A DNA stretch of 64,000 nt from Anaerolinea thermolimosa (lineage in GTDB: Bacteria > Chloroflexota > Anaerolineae > Anaerolineales > Anaerolineaceae). Below the pieces are notes generated by a model, which saw only the letters and a list, made by a program, of their open reading frames with translations, was not told the DNA's origin and did not search any database. Location: positions 804,885 through 868,884 of the forward strand of contig NZ_DF967965.1 in the NCBI RefSeq assembly GCF_001050195.2, written 5' to 3'. Each line of letters starts with the position of its first letter. Position 1 is the stretch's first letter. Of the stretch, positions 44,210 through 56,043 are shown piece by piece. Both the position numbers and the translations under genes were made by a program.

Positions 44210-44731
44210 GTGGGATTGGAAATAGCCCGGGGTTTGAAAAAGGTAACGATGTACACGGATGGGGCCTGCCTGGGCAACCCTGGGCCGGGCGGGTATGGTG
44301 TGGTGCTGATGTACGATGGGCACCGTAAGGAGTTGAGCGGAGGATTCCGGCTGACCACCAACAACCGCATGGAGTTGATGGCGGCAATTGTCGGACTGGA
44401 AGCGCTCACAGACCCCTGCCAGGTGCGTCTCTATTCCGATTCACGCTATGTGGTCGAGAACTACAACACGGGTGCTGTTCGGCGCTGGCAGGCCAATGGT
44501 TGGAAGCGGAGCAAGAAACTGGCGGCTCAGAACGTCGATCTGTGGGAGCGGTTGCTTCGACAATGCCAGAAACACCGGGTGGAGATGATCTGGGTTGAAG
44601 GGCATGCAGGGAACCCGGAAAATGAGCGATGTGATGTGCTTTCTAACCAGGCAGCGCGCCGGAAGGACCTTCCACCGGATGAAGCCTATGAACAGGGTAT
44701 AACCCGCGATTCATCGACGAGGTTGTTTTAG
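44210..44731 (+). CDS. rnhA: Ribonuclease HI
   Basis: About 165-173 residues. All four catalytic carboxylates are visible in context: Asp in YTDGACLGNPGPGG, Glu in NRMELMAAI, Asp in YSDSRYVV and Asp in NERCDVLS; the basic protrusion RRWQANGWKRSKK is also present. It removes RNA from RNA-DNA hybrids. The frame opens at GTG 44210, but family proteins begin MKKVTxYTDG, which corresponds to TTG 44234, so the true start is unsettled. Positioned 8 bases after the EamA gene. Confidence 0.93.
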   Translation: MGLEIARGLKKVTMYTDGACLGNPGPGGYGVVLMYDGHRKELSGGFRLTTNNRMELMAAIVGLEALTDPCQVRLYSDSRYVVENYNTGAVRRWQANGWKRSKKLAAQNVDLWERLLRQCQKHRVEMIWVEGHAGNPENERCDVLSNQAARRKDLPPDEAYEQGITRDSSTRLF

Positions 44732-44733
44732 TT

Positions 44734-44766
44734 TTTGAGGGGGCTCACGTGTAGAGCCCCCTCAAA
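44734..44766. terminator. Hairpin between convergent rnhA and metY
   Basis: A perfect 13-bp stem TTTGAGGGGGCTC (44734-44746) and GAGCCCCCTCAAA (44754-44766) with a 7-base loop, between the stops at 44731 and 44779. The U tract is lacking on both sides, so termination is probable but less certain. Confidence 0.6.
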
Positions 44767-44778
44767 GTCAGGTGAATC

Positions 44779-47002
<2,224 letters not shown>

Positions 47003-47062
47003 TCTACCTCCTGAGGTTCAGGCTACTCTTAACAGATAGGTTGATCAGGAAGGGGGTTCTGG

Positions 47063-47097
47063 AAAAGAAAACCCTCTTCTGTTCAATAAGAAGAGGG
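47063..47097 (-). terminator. Riboswitch-controlled intrinsic terminator
   Basis: On the minus strand, CCCTCTTCT (47097-47089) pairs with AGAAGAGGG (47080-47072) around an 8-base loop and is followed by TTTTCTTTTCC. The 5' arm and loop (CTCTTCTTAT) can alternatively pair over about 10 bp, with one G-U, with ATAAGAGGAG at the 3' side of riboswitch helix P1. This gives mutually exclusive terminator and antiterminator structures. Confidence 0.88.
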
Positions 47098-47114
47098 TCA
47101 CTGTTGACGGTCTC

Positions 47115-47216
47115 CTCTTATCTCTCAGAATTTCTTCCGCGGGAATTGGCACCATGCCCGTAGGGCTGGTTGTCGAGGTATCACAGGGCCCGTCCCTCCA
47201 CCTCTCTGGATAAGAG
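47115..47216 (-). ncRNA. SAM-I (S-box) riboswitch aptamer
   Basis: Read on the minus strand from 47216: P1 is closed by CTCTTATC and GATAAGAG (8 bp). Inside are the S-box conserved blocks AGAGAGGTGGAGGGAC, GGCCC with GATACC, GGCAACC-like CGACAACC, the P3 hairpin GCCCTACGGGC, GGTGCCAATTCC and the closing CTGAGAGATAAGAG. In this class, SAM binding stabilises P1 and frees the terminator sequence, switching off methionine synthesis genes. It lies about 110 bases before metA, and a terminator follows immediately. Confidence 0.95.
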
Positions 47217-47240
47217 CGCAGTATTTAGTTGATGGGCATT

Positions 47241-47269
47241 ATCATAACAAGTTTGATCGTAAAAATCAA
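47241..47269 (-). promoter_or_regulatory. metA-metY promoter
   Basis: On the minus strand, TTGATT (47269-47264) and TATGAT (47246-47241) are 17 bp apart. Transcription would start near 47234, about 18 bases before P1 of the riboswitch. Confidence 0.7.
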
Positions 47270-47287
47270 TACCCAATTTTCATGGAT

Positions 47288-47293
47288 TTATGA
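47288..47293 (+). promoter_or_regulatory. -10 box of the LacI-GH130-GH78 region
   Basis: TATGAT on the plus strand, 44 bases before the GTG proposed as the LacI start. The in-frame ATG at 47290 falls within this box, which argues against that start. Confidence 0.4.
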
Positions 47294-47337
47294 TACATTG
47301 GATTAAAATCCTGGAAACAGATTGCGAAGAGGCGCGA

Positions 47338-48363
47338 GTGGGCACCAAACAACCAACCTTGCACGATGTTGCCAGACTGGCACAGGTTTCTCATCAGACA
47401 GTGTCCCGGGTGATTAACAACAGCCCCAACGTGGCGTTCGCCACACGTGAGCGGGTGATGAATGCCATTCGCAGTTTGAACTATCGCCCCAACCGGGCGG
47501 CCAGAAGTTTAATTACCGGGCGCTCGCAAACCTTGCAGGTGATTGACTTTGATCCCAACTACGTTACCCCTATTCCACCCCTTATCACCATCGCGGGAGA
47601 ACATGGATACCATGTGGGCGTTTCCATTGTGAGACAGACAGACACGATCACGGAACTGCATCAGCTGTTTGATGACCTGACCTCGCGGATTGTGGATGGT
47701 TTTCTCCTATTTGCAATGGACGTGGCGATGGATGCACGCCTGATTAAAGAACTGTGCCGGGGAATACCATTCATTCAGCTTGGGGCAAACCCGGCCCCAG
47801 AGGTTCCGGCGGTGGTGTTTGACCAGCGCTATGGGATGGAAAGATTGATGAATCATCTCTTTGAGCTGGGGCACCGGCAAATTGCCGAGATTACCGGCCT
47901 GTTCACCCAAAACGACGGACGGGTGCGTCATGAAGTATACATGGAGATGATGCAGGCACGGGGTTTAGACAACAGCTGCTGGCTGGAGGGAGATTTCACA
48001 GCTAAAAGTGGTTATCACCAGACGCGAAAATTGCTCGAGCAAAAGAGGGCATTTACGGCGCTGGTTTGCGGGAATGATGAGATGGCTCTGGGGGCCTTGC
48101 ATGCATTACATGAGGCGGGTTTGCGCGTCCCGGAGGATGTATCAGTTGTGGGTTTCGACGATCACCCTCTGGGTGGCTATTATGAACCTCCCCTGACGAC
48201 AATCCGCCAGGACTACGTGGAACAGGCTCGTCAGAGTATTGACTACCTGCTTAAACTGATTGAATACCCGGAAACTCCTGTAACCCACCTGGTGATTTGC
48301 CCGGAACTTGTCGTTAGGCAAAGTACCGGACCGGCCTGTGAGAGTTCTCGGACCTCCGGGTGA
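47338..48363 (+). CDS. LacI-family transcriptional regulator
   Basis: About 341 residues. The N-terminal helix-turn-helix reads PTLHDVARLAQVSHQTVSRVINNSPNVAFATRERV, followed by the hinge YRPNRAARSL and an effector domain (LFELGHRQIAEITG, ALVCGNDEMALGAL, VSVVGFDDHPLGGY, TTIRQDYVEQAR). Start: the frame opens at ATG 47290, but GTG 47338 has GAAGAGG six bases upstream, begins just before the helix-turn-helix and lies downstream of the -10 box. It is upstream of GH130_1 and GH78 genes on the same strand and probably controls them in response to a sugar. Confidence 0.9.
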   Translation: MGTKQPTLHDVARLAQVSHQTVSRVINNSPNVAFATRERVMNAIRSLNYRPNRAARSLITGRSQTLQVIDFDPNYVTPIPPLITIAGEHGYHVGVSIVRQTDTITELHQLFDDLTSRIVDGFLLFAMDVAMDARLIKELCRGIPFIQLGANPAPEVPAVVFDQRYGMERLMNHLFELGHRQIAEITGLFTQNDGRVRHEVYMEMMQARGLDNSCWLEGDFTAKSGYHQTRKLLEQKRAFTALVCGNDEMALGALHALHEAGLRVPEDVSVVGFDDHPLGGYYEPPLTTIRQDYVEQARQSIDYLLKLIEYPETPVTHLVICPELVVRQSTGPACESSRTSG

Positions 48364-48543
48364 TTGACTTCCTTTCCCTTTTAAGGTGTAGATGGATACG
48401 ATGATGCAGGGAAAAAGACTCCTGTTGGTGTGAAGCGTACCTTGTTTTCTCGGGTTATACTATTCACGGGTATGGATGGGTGATGGTTTTGCCTCACGCC
48501 ATGCCAGTGATTTTTATACCATCCTGCTCCCCGGAGTTGCCTT

Positions 48544-49746
48544 ATGAATTTCAGAGAGAGACTGGAATACCTGCAAAAAGAGCACGATGCACTGCTCAGC
48601 CGAAAAAACGAAGTGGATCCGCGCTGGTCCAATGGCTGGTTTGAGCGCTACCGTTACCCGGTGGTCACTGCCGCCCATACCCCTCTGTTCTGGAGGTATG
48701 ATTTTGATGAACACACCAATCCATTCCTGATGGAACGGATGGGAATCAATGCCACTTTCAATGTGGGCGCCATTGAGTTAAACGGGAAAATTTACCTGAT
48801 GGTGCGGGTAGAGGGAGTGGATCGAAAGTCTTTCTTTGCGGTAGCGGAGAGTGAAAGCCCGGTGGATGGTTTCCGCTTCTGGGATTACCCGGTGGTGATG
48901 CCAGAAACGGATGATCCGGATACCAATGTGTATGATATGCGTCTGACAAAGCATGAGGATGGCTGGATCTACGGAATTTTCTGCACGGAACGCAAAGACC
49001 CCAATGCGCCACCGGGAGATTTATCCAGCGCTATTGCTCAGGCGGGCATTGCCCGTACGCGAGACCTGGTAACCTGGGAACGTCTTCCGGATCTCAAAAC
49101 GACTTCGCCCCAGCAACGAAACGTGGTTCTTCATCCAGAATTTGTCCATGGAAAATACGCTTTTTATACCCGTCCACAGGATTCCTTTATAGAAGCCGGG
49201 CGAGGAGGTGGCATTGGTTGGGGTTTGTGCGATGATATCACCCACGCGGTCATCGAAGACGAGTGGATCATTGACGAGCGGCAATATCACACTATCAAAG
49301 AGTCAAAGAACGGGGCAGGGGCAACCCCGATCAAGACCCCGGCAGGGTGGTTGCACATTGCCCACGGAGTCCGTGGGACGGCTGCCGGGTTACGTTATGT
49401 GCTGTACGCCTTCCTGTGTGACTTGCATGAGCCCTGGAAGGTCATTGCTCGGCCGGGAGGGTATTTCCTGGCGCCTAAATTCGAGGAACAGGTGGGGGAT
49501 GTCTCCAATGTGGTATTTTGCAACGGGGCTGTGGCGCGAGAAGATGGGAGTCTCTATATCTATTATGGTTCATCGGACACTCGCACGCATGTGGCTTCTA
49601 CCTCCATTGAGCGCATGATTGATTATGTTCGTAATACCCCCCCTGATGGATTGCGTTCTTATGCCTGCGTGGAACAACGCATGGCGTTGATCCAAAAGAA
49701 CCTTGCTCTGGGAGCCCGATCGGATGCGCGTCCAGATATCCGCTGA
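48544..49746 (+). CDS. GH130 phosphorylase, 4-O-beta-D-mannosyl-D-glucose phosphorylase type
   Basis: A 400-residue protein similar in length to GH130 subfamily 1 enzymes (about 390-400). Motifs in order: [25 protein letters not shown], the catalytic Asp D131 in [13 protein letters not shown] (same number as reported for the Bacteroides enzyme), [21 protein letters not shown] and [13 protein letters not shown]. The reaction expected is phosphorolysis of beta-1,4-mannosyl-glucose to mannose 1-phosphate and glucose. It is cytoplasmic, with no signal peptide. The intergenic stretch before it (48364-48543) contains TATACT near 48456 but no clear operator. The GH78 gene overlaps its 3' end. Confidence 0.87.
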   Translation: MNFRERLEYLQKEHDALLSRKNEVDPRWSNGWFERYRYPVVTAAHTPLFWRYDFDEHTNPFLMERMGINATFNVGAIELNGKIYLMVRVEGVDRKSFFAVAESESPVDGFRFWDYPVVMPETDDPDTNVYDMRLTKHEDGWIYGIFCTERKDPNAPPGDLSSAIAQAGIARTRDLVTWERLPDLKTTSPQQRNVVLHPEFVHGKYAFYTRPQDSFIEAGRGGGIGWGLCDDITHAVIEDEWIIDERQYHTIKESKNGAGATPIKTPAGWLHIAHGVRGTAAGLRYVLYAFLCDLHEPWKVIARPGGYFLAPKFEEQVGDVSNVVFCNGAVAREDGSLYIYYGSSDTRTHVASTSIERMIDYVRNTPPDGLRSYACVEQRMALIQKNLALGARSDARPDIR

Positions 49747-52129
49747 CCCATTTCTTGAAAGGAACGCAGGGAAACCCTGGCGTGAACAGGGTTGCTGGCC
49801 AGCCGGGTGGGTGGGCTGCCGGGAGGCGCTCCAACCGCCTTTTGTGGCGGCGTTCAGGTTGAAATTCAACGCTGAGCGTCAAGACTCTGTGCGCTTCCAT
49901 GTCAGTGCTGATGAGCGTTATGAATTGTATCTGGATGGTGAACGCCTCGGCCGGGGGCCAGAGCGCGGCGCCCCGGATAACTGGTTTTTTGAGACATACG
50001 AGCTCACCCTGAAGCGTGGCCGCCATGTCCTCGTTGCGAAGGTGTGGGCGCTGGGTGAGCTGGCTCCGGACGCTCAGATGAGTTCACGCCCTGGATTCCT
50101 TCTGGCTGCTGAGGGAGTATGGGGAGAACGACTGAGCACTGGCGTTGCAAACTGGCAGGCGAAACCTCTGACCGGGTTTTCTTTCCACCGGGCTGATCTC
50201 ATGCCATGGCGTGGGGTGCGGGTGGCTATTCATGGTGAGGTTTTCCCGTGGGGGTTTGAAGCGGGTACGGGGCGTGGCTGGCTGGATGTGATTCCCCTCG
50301 GCCCGGCCCGTGGACGATGGACGGATTGGTCTTTTTATCGTGATCATCTCCTGAAACCGGCAGGGCTTCCTCCCATGCAGGAGGGGTTGTTGCCCGTCGG
50401 GCAGGTGCGGCATGTGCAGGCTCTTCTGGGGGATCGTGACACGCGGAGAAAGGAACCTGTGCGTGCTCGCGATCATCTAAGTGGTGAGGCAGAAGCCTGG
50501 ATGACCCTCTGGGCCGGGCGGGGGAGGGTCGTGATTCCTCCGCATACGGGGCGGAGGATCATCCTTGAACTGGCGGATTACTCCATCGCTTACCCCCAGC
50601 TCAAGGTATCAGGTGGGCGGGGAAGTACAATCGAGGTGCAGTGGGCGGAGGCATTAAAACTCACACCACAACCGACGAGTCACGAAAAAGGACATCGTGG
50701 AGAGATCGAAGGAAAGTATTTTATCGGGAATGGAGATTGCTTTTACCCGGACGGGGGAGAAAACCGTCTCTTCGAACCGTTATGGTGGATGGCGGGGCGC
50801 TTCGTGGAAATTTATCTTGAAACCATGGATGAACCGCTGGAGATCCAGGCGATTCAGTTCCTTGAACGGCGTTATCCGTTGAGCATGGTCAGTGATTTCG
50901 ATTGCAGTGATCCACGTTTGGTAGAGGTCGTTCCCATTCTACTGCGTGGGATGCAGATGTGCTCGAATGAGACTTTTTTTGACTGCCCCTACTATGAAGA
51001 GATGATGTACACCGGCGATACTCGTCTGGAGAGCCTGGTGACTTTTCTTATTTCAGAGGATGATCGTCTGGTGCGTAAAGCTCTGCGCCTTTTCGATGCC
51101 TCACGACTGGCCAGTGGATTGACTCAATCTCGATTTCCCTGCCGGCCCACCCAGGTGATCTCGACGTTTGCCCTCTGGTGGATAGGGATGGTGCACGACT
51201 TCTTATACTGGAGGGATGACCTCGACCTGGTGAAGGAATTATTACCGGGGGTGCGTGCTACCGTTCAGGGATTCCAGCGCTGGATTGGGCGTGATCATTT
51301 GCTCCGCGGGCCAGAGGGCTGGAATACCATCGACTGGGTTCCGGCCTGGGATCGGGATGCAGGGGTTCCACCCGATGGACATTCTGGTATTTCGGGCGTG
51401 CTGAACTGGCAATACATCTATACACTTGCCCTGTATGAAGACCTTGAAAACCGCGTTGGCGATCCGGAAATGGCGGCATGGGCTCTGCGGTCACGGCTGA
51501 AGGCCTCAAAAGCCGCGACGGAGGCCTTCTGGGATGAAGAGCGCGGCCTTCTGGCCGATGACCTTGCTAAAAAGCATTTTTCAGAACACAGCCAGGTTTT
51601 AGCGCTTTTAAGTGGCTCTTTACCCAGAGAGAAAGAATCCCGCCTGGTTGAAGGGCTTTTTTCAGACCCGGAGCTTGAACGCACAACGATTTACTTCAGC
51701 CATTATTATTTTGAGGTTTGCCGAAAATATGATCGCATGGATGCGTTCTTTGAACGCATGAAGCTCTGGTTCTACCTCAAGGAAATGGGATTTAAAACTC
51801 CAGTGGAGTCACCGGAACCCAGCCGTTCCGATTGTCATGCCTGGAGTTCACACCCGCTTTTTCACTATTTTGCCACCCTTTTAGGCGTGAGGCCGGCGGC
51901 ACCCGGCTTTAGAGAGGTGGAAATTTCTCCCCATCTGGGTCCTTTGCGGTGGGCCAAAGGGAGCTTCCCTCATCCGGCAGGTGGGAAGATCAATGTAGAA
52001 TGTGAGGTGGTCGGAAACCACCTGAGAGCCCGGGTGGAAATCCCCGAAGGGTTGAGCGCAGTATTCATCTGGAGAGGGAATCGGCGCATCTTAAACGCGC
52101 CGAGAGATGAAGTAATCCTGGATGGATAA
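49724..52129 (+). CDS. GH78-family alpha-L-rhamnosidase-like protein
   Basis: About 801 residues, without a signal peptide. The N-terminal part has beta-sandwich carbohydrate-binding features ([23 protein letters not shown]). The (alpha/alpha)6 catalytic region begins near residue 395, with [18 protein letters not shown], the GH78 counterpart of the DCPxRxERxGWTGD motif, and continues through [15 protein letters not shown] and [23 protein letters not shown]. The C-terminal beta domain follows. GH78 enzymes release L-rhamnose from glycosides; the DCPYYEE variant makes the exact specificity uncertain. ATG 49724 has GGGAG upstream and overlaps the GH130 gene by 23 bases; another in-frame start exists at 49703. 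Confidence 0.82.
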   Translation: MRVQISADPFLERNAGKPWREQGCWPAGWVGCREALQPPFVAAFRLKFNAERQDSVRFHVSADERYELYLDGERLGRGPERGAPDNWFFETYELTLKRGRHVLVAKVWALGELAPDAQMSSRPGFLLAAEGVWGERLSTGVANWQAKPLTGFSFHRADLMPWRGVRVAIHGEVFPWGFEAGTGRGWLDVIPLGPARGRWTDWSFYRDHLLKPAGLPPMQEGLLPVGQVRHVQALLGDRDTRRKEPVRARDHLSGEAEAWMTLWAGRGRVVIPPHTGRRIILELADYSIAYPQLKVSGGRGSTIEVQWAEALKLTPQPTSHEKGHRGEIEGKYFIGNGDCFYPDGGENRLFEPLWWMAGRFVEIYLETMDEPLEIQAIQFLERRYPLSMVSDFDCSDPRLVEVVPILLRGMQMCSNETFFDCPYYEEMMYTGDTRLESLVTFLISEDDRLVRKALRLFDASRLASGLTQSRFPCRPTQVISTFALWWIGMVHDFLYWRDDLDLVKELLPGVRATVQGFQRWIGRDHLLRGPEGWNTIDWVPAWDRDAGVPPDGHSGISGVLNWQYIYTLALYEDLENRVGDPEMAAWALRSRLKASKAATEAFWDEERGLLADDLAKKHFSEHSQVLALLSGSLPREKESRLVEGLFSDPELERTTIYFSHYYFEVCRKYDRMDAFFERMKLWFYLKEMGFKTPVESPEPSRSDCHAWSSHPLFHYFATLLGVRPAAPGFREVEISPHLGPLRWAKGSFPHPAGGKINVECEVVGNHLRARVEIPEGLSAVFIWRGNRRILNAPRDEVILDG

Positions 52130-52250
52130 TCCAAACCGGTGGAGGGTTTGCTGGTCTGAGAGCTGGAGGGCTGAGTGTGGAGGGTCTGCTCCAGAGGCCA
52201 CATCCAGAATCACGATCCGTCTACCTTGATGAAATGTTCCCCCGGATGAG

Positions 52251-52279
52251 TTGACTAGACAAGAGAGCGGGTGTAGAAT
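52251..52279 (+). promoter_or_regulatory. Promoter of the purine operon
   Basis: TTGACT (52251-52256) and TAGAAT (52274-52279) with exactly 17 bp between. Expected start near 52286, about 35 bases before the purL ATG. The leader is too short for a purine riboswitch and none is visible. Confidence 0.7.
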
Positions 52280-52320
52280 TTGCCCATTCCACCTCTGGCG
52301 AGTTAGAAAGTACACACTTC

Positions 52321-55257
52321 ATGACGCAAGAACACTCCGGGGTTTATCGTTTTGTTGTTTACCCGCTGACCGAGCCGGATGCCCGATCCATGGGATACCT
52401 GGCCGATGCTCACGCCCTGGGTTTTACCGGGGTTGAATCGATCCGGGTGCATGACCTGTATTTTATAGAAGGCGATCTTGATCGGTCTGCTCTGATGAGA
52501 CTGGGGGAGGAACTTCTCAGTGATCCCGCTGTACAAACCTTTACCTGCCATCGGCTGGATGAGGAGGCAGCCTCTCCCGCCGGGATAAAGGTGGTAGAAG
52601 TGGCCCTGCGTGCCGGGGTCACAGATCCTGTGGCTGAACAGATTGTTCGGGCAGCGCAGGTGATGAATATCCGGGGGGTAAAGCGCGCCTCTACAGGGCA
52701 GCGCTTTTTGATTAAAGGGGATGATCTGGAAGAACCTCAGCTTCATTTGCTGGTAAAGCGTTTGCTTGCTAATCCTGTCATCCAGCGGTATGAACTGGGT
52801 CTGGTGCAACCTGCGTTCCCATCAGAGGTAAGTGGGTCAGCTCAGGTGGAGAGGTTAAAGATTCGCGGGGTGGATCTCCCCGGGCTGATGGCGCTCTCGG
52901 CCGAGCGCCGGGCTGCACTGGATGAGGCAGAAATGCTCGCTATTCAAGGGTATTGTGAGCGCGAAGGCCGAGACCTGACGGATGTTGAGTTCGAAATGAT
53001 TGCCCAGACCTGGAGCGAGCACTGTGTGCATAAGACCTTCAAGGCACTGGTGGAAATTGAGAACTACGCGGAATTGCCTGAAGAGCTTCAGAAGGCGTAC
53101 CCCGATGGTCGGGTGAATAACCTCATGCGGACGTTTCTCAAATCCGCCACCGACCGGATTGGGGCAGAATGGGTACGTTCGGCTTTTGTGGACAACGCCG
53201 GTATCCTCGACCTGGATGGATTCCATGAAGTTTCCTTCAAAGTGGAAACCCACAATCATCCTTCAGCCATTGAGCCGTTTGGCGGAGCCAATACCGGAGT
53301 GGGAGGGGTCATACGGGATGTCCTTGGCGTCTCTGCCAGACCGGTTGCGGCCACCGATGTACTGTGTTTTGGTCCGCAGCGCTGGCCTTTTGAACGCCTT
53401 CCTGAAGGTGTCCTGCATCCCCGGCGAATTTTTTCCGGTGTGGTAGCGGGTGTGCAGGATTATGGGAATAAAATTGGAATTCCTACGGTCAATGGGGCGA
53501 TTCTCTTTGACCCGGGATATGTAGCCAACCCTCTGGTGTTTTGCGGTTGTGTGGGGATTGCCCCCCGTGACAGCCATCCCCGGAACCCATTACCAGGTGA
53601 CCGGGTGGTGGTCATTGGCGGGCGCACGGGGAGGGATGGGTTGCGCGGTGCCACTTTTTCTTCGATGACCATGGACGCCCAGACGGGAGAAGTCTCAGGG
53701 GCTTCGGTGCAGATTGGAGCACCGATCACCGAAAAAGGGTTAATTGAGGTGGTGGTGCGGGCGCGCGATGCGGGTCTTTACCATGCGATCACCGATTGTG
53801 GCGCGGGTGGGCTCTCTTCGGCAGTTGGAGAGATGGCCGCCGATACAGGTGCCACAGTGGAACTGGATCGGGTGCGCCTGAAGTATCCTGGCCTGGCTCC
53901 CTGGGAAATCTGGCTCTCAGAGGCACAGGAGCGGATGGTTTTGGCCATTCCGCCGGAAAAGATAGAAGAATTTCAGCGCATCTGTGATCTCTTTGCTGTC
54001 GAAATGACGGATATCGGGCAATTTGAACCCTCCGGTCGGCTGGTAGTCCGGTATGGGGGGCAGGTGGTGCTCGATCTGGATAACCATTTTTTACACCATG
54101 GTATTCCTCAACGCCGCCTGAAAGCCCGCATCAACATGGCGTCTAATTGCGCCCAGAAGAAGGACTGTTGCCGGGGAGTGTACACTGAGGGGGTTGATTG
54201 CCAGGCGGTTCTGCTCGATCTGCTTTCTCATCCTAACATTGCGTCCAAGGCGCAGGTGGTGCATCTTTACGATCATGAGGTGCAGGGCGGAACAGTGATC
54301 AAACCGCTGATCGGTGTGCTCCACGATGCCCCTGCGGATGCGGCGGTGTTGCGCCCTGCGGAGAGTATGGGCGAAGTTGCCATTGTGCTGGCCAGCGGAA
54401 TCAACCCGGAATATGGGAAGGTAGATGCCTATCGGATGGCAGCCAGTGTGATCGATGAAGCGATTCGGAATGCCGTGGCGGTTGGCGCTGACCCGGCGCG
54501 TATTGCCCTGCTGGATAATTTTTGCTGGGGCGATCCCAAAAGACCCGAGACTCTGGGGAGCCTGCTGGAGGCGGCGCGCGCCTGTCACGACACAGCTCTG
54601 ATCTTCGGTGCTCCGTTTATTTCTGGAAAAGACTCCCTCAATAACGAATATGTGGGAATGGATGGAATGAGGCATGCCATTCCACCTACCCTGTTGATTT
54701 CGGTGCTTGGGCTGATGGAGGATTTCAGGCTGGCCACAACCAGTGACCTGAAGCAAGCCGGTGATGCTCTTTATCTCGTTGGGGCATTCAATCCACGGCT
54801 GGGGGCGAGCCATTACCGCCTGGTTGAGCAACCCGACGAAGTTTTTGACGGGGAAGTGCCTCCACTGGCTGAAGAGACCCCCGAAGTGTACCATGCCCTC
54901 CATCGAGCGATGAAAGAAGGGTTGGTACGTGCCTGTCACGACCTCTCGGAGGGCGGTCTGGCAGTAGCGGCCGCTGAAATGTGCATCGGTGGCCGCCTGG
55001 GGCTCGATCTGGAGGGTGGAATGGGAGAAACGGTATGTGCTCTGTTTGGAGAAAGCAACGGTTGTTTGCTGGTGGAGGTGAAGTCAGGGGAGGAAGATCG
55101 CTTTGAGCAGACCATGCATGGCTTGCCTTTCCGTCGGGCAGGGAGGGTGCGTGCAGATGACTGGTTCTGTGTGAGGATGGATGGACGTCTGTTGATCGAA
55201 CTCCCTGTGGTTTCTCTGGTGCGGGCGTGGCAGCACCCCATTCAGGAGGGGCGATGA
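52321..55257 (+). CDS. purL: Phosphoribosylformylglycinamidine synthase with two N-terminal PurS-like modules (PurS-PurS-PurL)
   Basis: A 978-residue protein. Residues about 8-83 and 88-165 are two successive PurS-like alpha/beta modules (second: IKVVEVALRAGVTDPVAEQI; both end with a DPxVQ or NPVIQ turn). The rest is a small-type PurL: WSEHC (231-235), ETHNHPSAIEPFGGANTGVGG, the first AIRS-like half, and a second half with SGKDSLNNEY and CHDLSEGGLAVAAAEM. There is no glutaminase domain; PurQ is separate downstream. The enzyme converts FGAR to FGAM with ATP and glutamine nitrogen. Standalone PurS is absent from the window. Overlaps purQ by 4 bases. Confidence 0.95.
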   Translation: MTQEHSGVYRFVVYPLTEPDARSMGYLADAHALGFTGVESIRVHDLYFIEGDLDRSALMRLGEELLSDPAVQTFTCHRLDEEAASPAGIKVVEVALRAGVTDPVAEQIVRAAQVMNIRGVKRASTGQRFLIKGDDLEEPQLHLLVKRLLANPVIQRYELGLVQPAFPSEVSGSAQVERLKIRGVDLPGLMALSAERRAALDEAEMLAIQGYCEREGRDLTDVEFEMIAQTWSEHCVHKTFKALVEIENYAELPEELQKAYPDGRVNNLMRTFLKSATDRIGAEWVRSAFVDNAGILDLDGFHEVSFKVETHNHPSAIEPFGGANTGVGGVIRDVLGVSARPVAATDVLCFGPQRWPFERLPEGVLHPRRIFSGVVAGVQDYGNKIGIPTVNGAILFDPGYVANPLVFCGCVGIAPRDSHPRNPLPGDRVVVIGGRTGRDGLRGATFSSMTMDAQTGEVSGASVQIGAPITEKGLIEVVVRARDAGLYHAITDCGAGGLSSAVGEMAADTGATVELDRVRLKYPGLAPWEIWLSEAQERMVLAIPPEKIEEFQRICDLFAVEMTDIGQFEPSGRLVVRYGGQVVLDLDNHFLHHGIPQRRLKARINMASNCAQKKDCCRGVYTEGVDCQAVLLDLLSHPNIASKAQVVHLYDHEVQGGTVIKPLIGVLHDAPADAAVLRPAESMGEVAIVLASGINPEYGKVDAYRMAASVIDEAIRNAVAVGADPARIALLDNFCWGDPKRPETLGSLLEAARACHDTALIFGAPFISGKDSLNNEYVGMDGMRHAIPPTLLISVLGLMEDFRLATTSDLKQAGDALYLVGAFNPRLGASHYRLVEQPDEVFDGEVPPLAEETPEVYHALHRAMKEGLVRACHDLSEGGLAVAAAEMCIGGRLGLDLEGGMGETVCALFGESNGCLLVEVKSGEEDRFEQTMHGLPFRRAGRVRADDWFCVRMDGRLLIELPVVSLVRAWQHPIQEGR

Positions 55258-56027
55258 ATCCCAGGGCACTCATCCTTCATGCGACGGGTACCAACCGTGA
55301 TCGAGATGTGGCCCGTGCCATCGAGCTGGCGGGTGGGAGCCCGGATATTCGACACATCCATGAGCTTCTTCACCGGCGGGTGGTGTGGGGTGAGTATCAG
55401 ATGCTGGTGGTGCCGGGAGGGTTTTCTTACGCTGATGCGCTTGGTGCGGGCCGTTTGCTGGCCCTTGATCTGGAGGCTTATTTTGCCGATCAGGTGCACG
55501 CGTTTGTGGCGGCTGGAAAACCCGTGATCGGCATCTGCAATGGATTTCAGGCACTGGTCAGGGCTGGCATTTTACCCGGAATTGCCAATGTCAGGGCGAC
55601 CCTGACGTTTAATCAGAGCGGTCATTTTGAGTGCCGCTGGGTGACCTTGCGGGCTGTTTCGTCCCAATGCGTGTGGACGCAGGGGTTGAGTGATTTGATC
55701 GATTGCCCGGTAGCACACGGAGAGGGGAGGTTCCTGATTTCTCCCAAAGAAGGATGGATGGAGTTACAGCAAAACGATCAGATCGCGCTCGTTTATACCA
55801 GCAGAGAAGGTGAACCCGCCGGCGGAGCTTACCCGGAGAACCCGAACGGCTCACCGGGTGATGTGGCCGGGGTGTGCAACCCCCAGGGGAATGTTCTCGG
55901 GTTAATGCCGCACCCTGAAAATCATATCTTCTATTGGCAACATCCACGCTGGACGCGCGGTTTTCGAGGGCGGCTTGGACTGCGGCTCTTCGAAAACGGG
56001 GTACGTTATGCCAGCCAGATTAACTGA
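55254..56027 (+). CDS. purQ: Phosphoribosylformylglycinamidine synthase glutaminase subunit
   Basis: A 257-residue class I glutamine amidotransferase. The nucleophile is C95 in GICNGFQAL; the His-Glu pair is in MPHPENH near the C-terminus; oxyanion region VVPGGFSYADALGAG. It supplies ammonia to PurL. Start ATG 55254 overlaps the purL stop (ATGA) with GGAGGGG upstream; the longer frame from 55227 is within purL. Slightly longer than PurQ of Bacillus (227) but comparable to other PurQ proteins. Confidence 0.95.
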   Translation: MNPRALILHATGTNRDRDVARAIELAGGSPDIRHIHELLHRRVVWGEYQMLVVPGGFSYADALGAGRLLALDLEAYFADQVHAFVAAGKPVIGICNGFQALVRAGILPGIANVRATLTFNQSGHFECRWVTLRAVSSQCVWTQGLSDLIDCPVAHGEGRFLISPKEGWMELQQNDQIALVYTSREGEPAGGAYPENPNGSPGDVAGVCNPQGNVLGLMPHPENHIFYWQHPRWTRGFRGRLGLRLFENGVRYASQIN

Positions 56028-56043
56028 TTGATTGGGAATGATT

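Noticed and set aside
47290-47337. ATG 47290 as the LacI start
   Set aside because: It falls inside the TATGAT -10 candidate, adds 16 residues not typical of the family, and has no ribosome binding site; GTG 47338 does.
52130-52320. Possible purine riboswitch before purL
   Set aside because: The promoter leaves a leader of only about 35 bases, and none of the conserved purine-riboswitch loops or a terminator is present.
54091-54939. 282-residue minus-strand open frame inside purL
   Set aside because: It is fully antisense to strongly conserved PurL sequence and shows no family resemblance.
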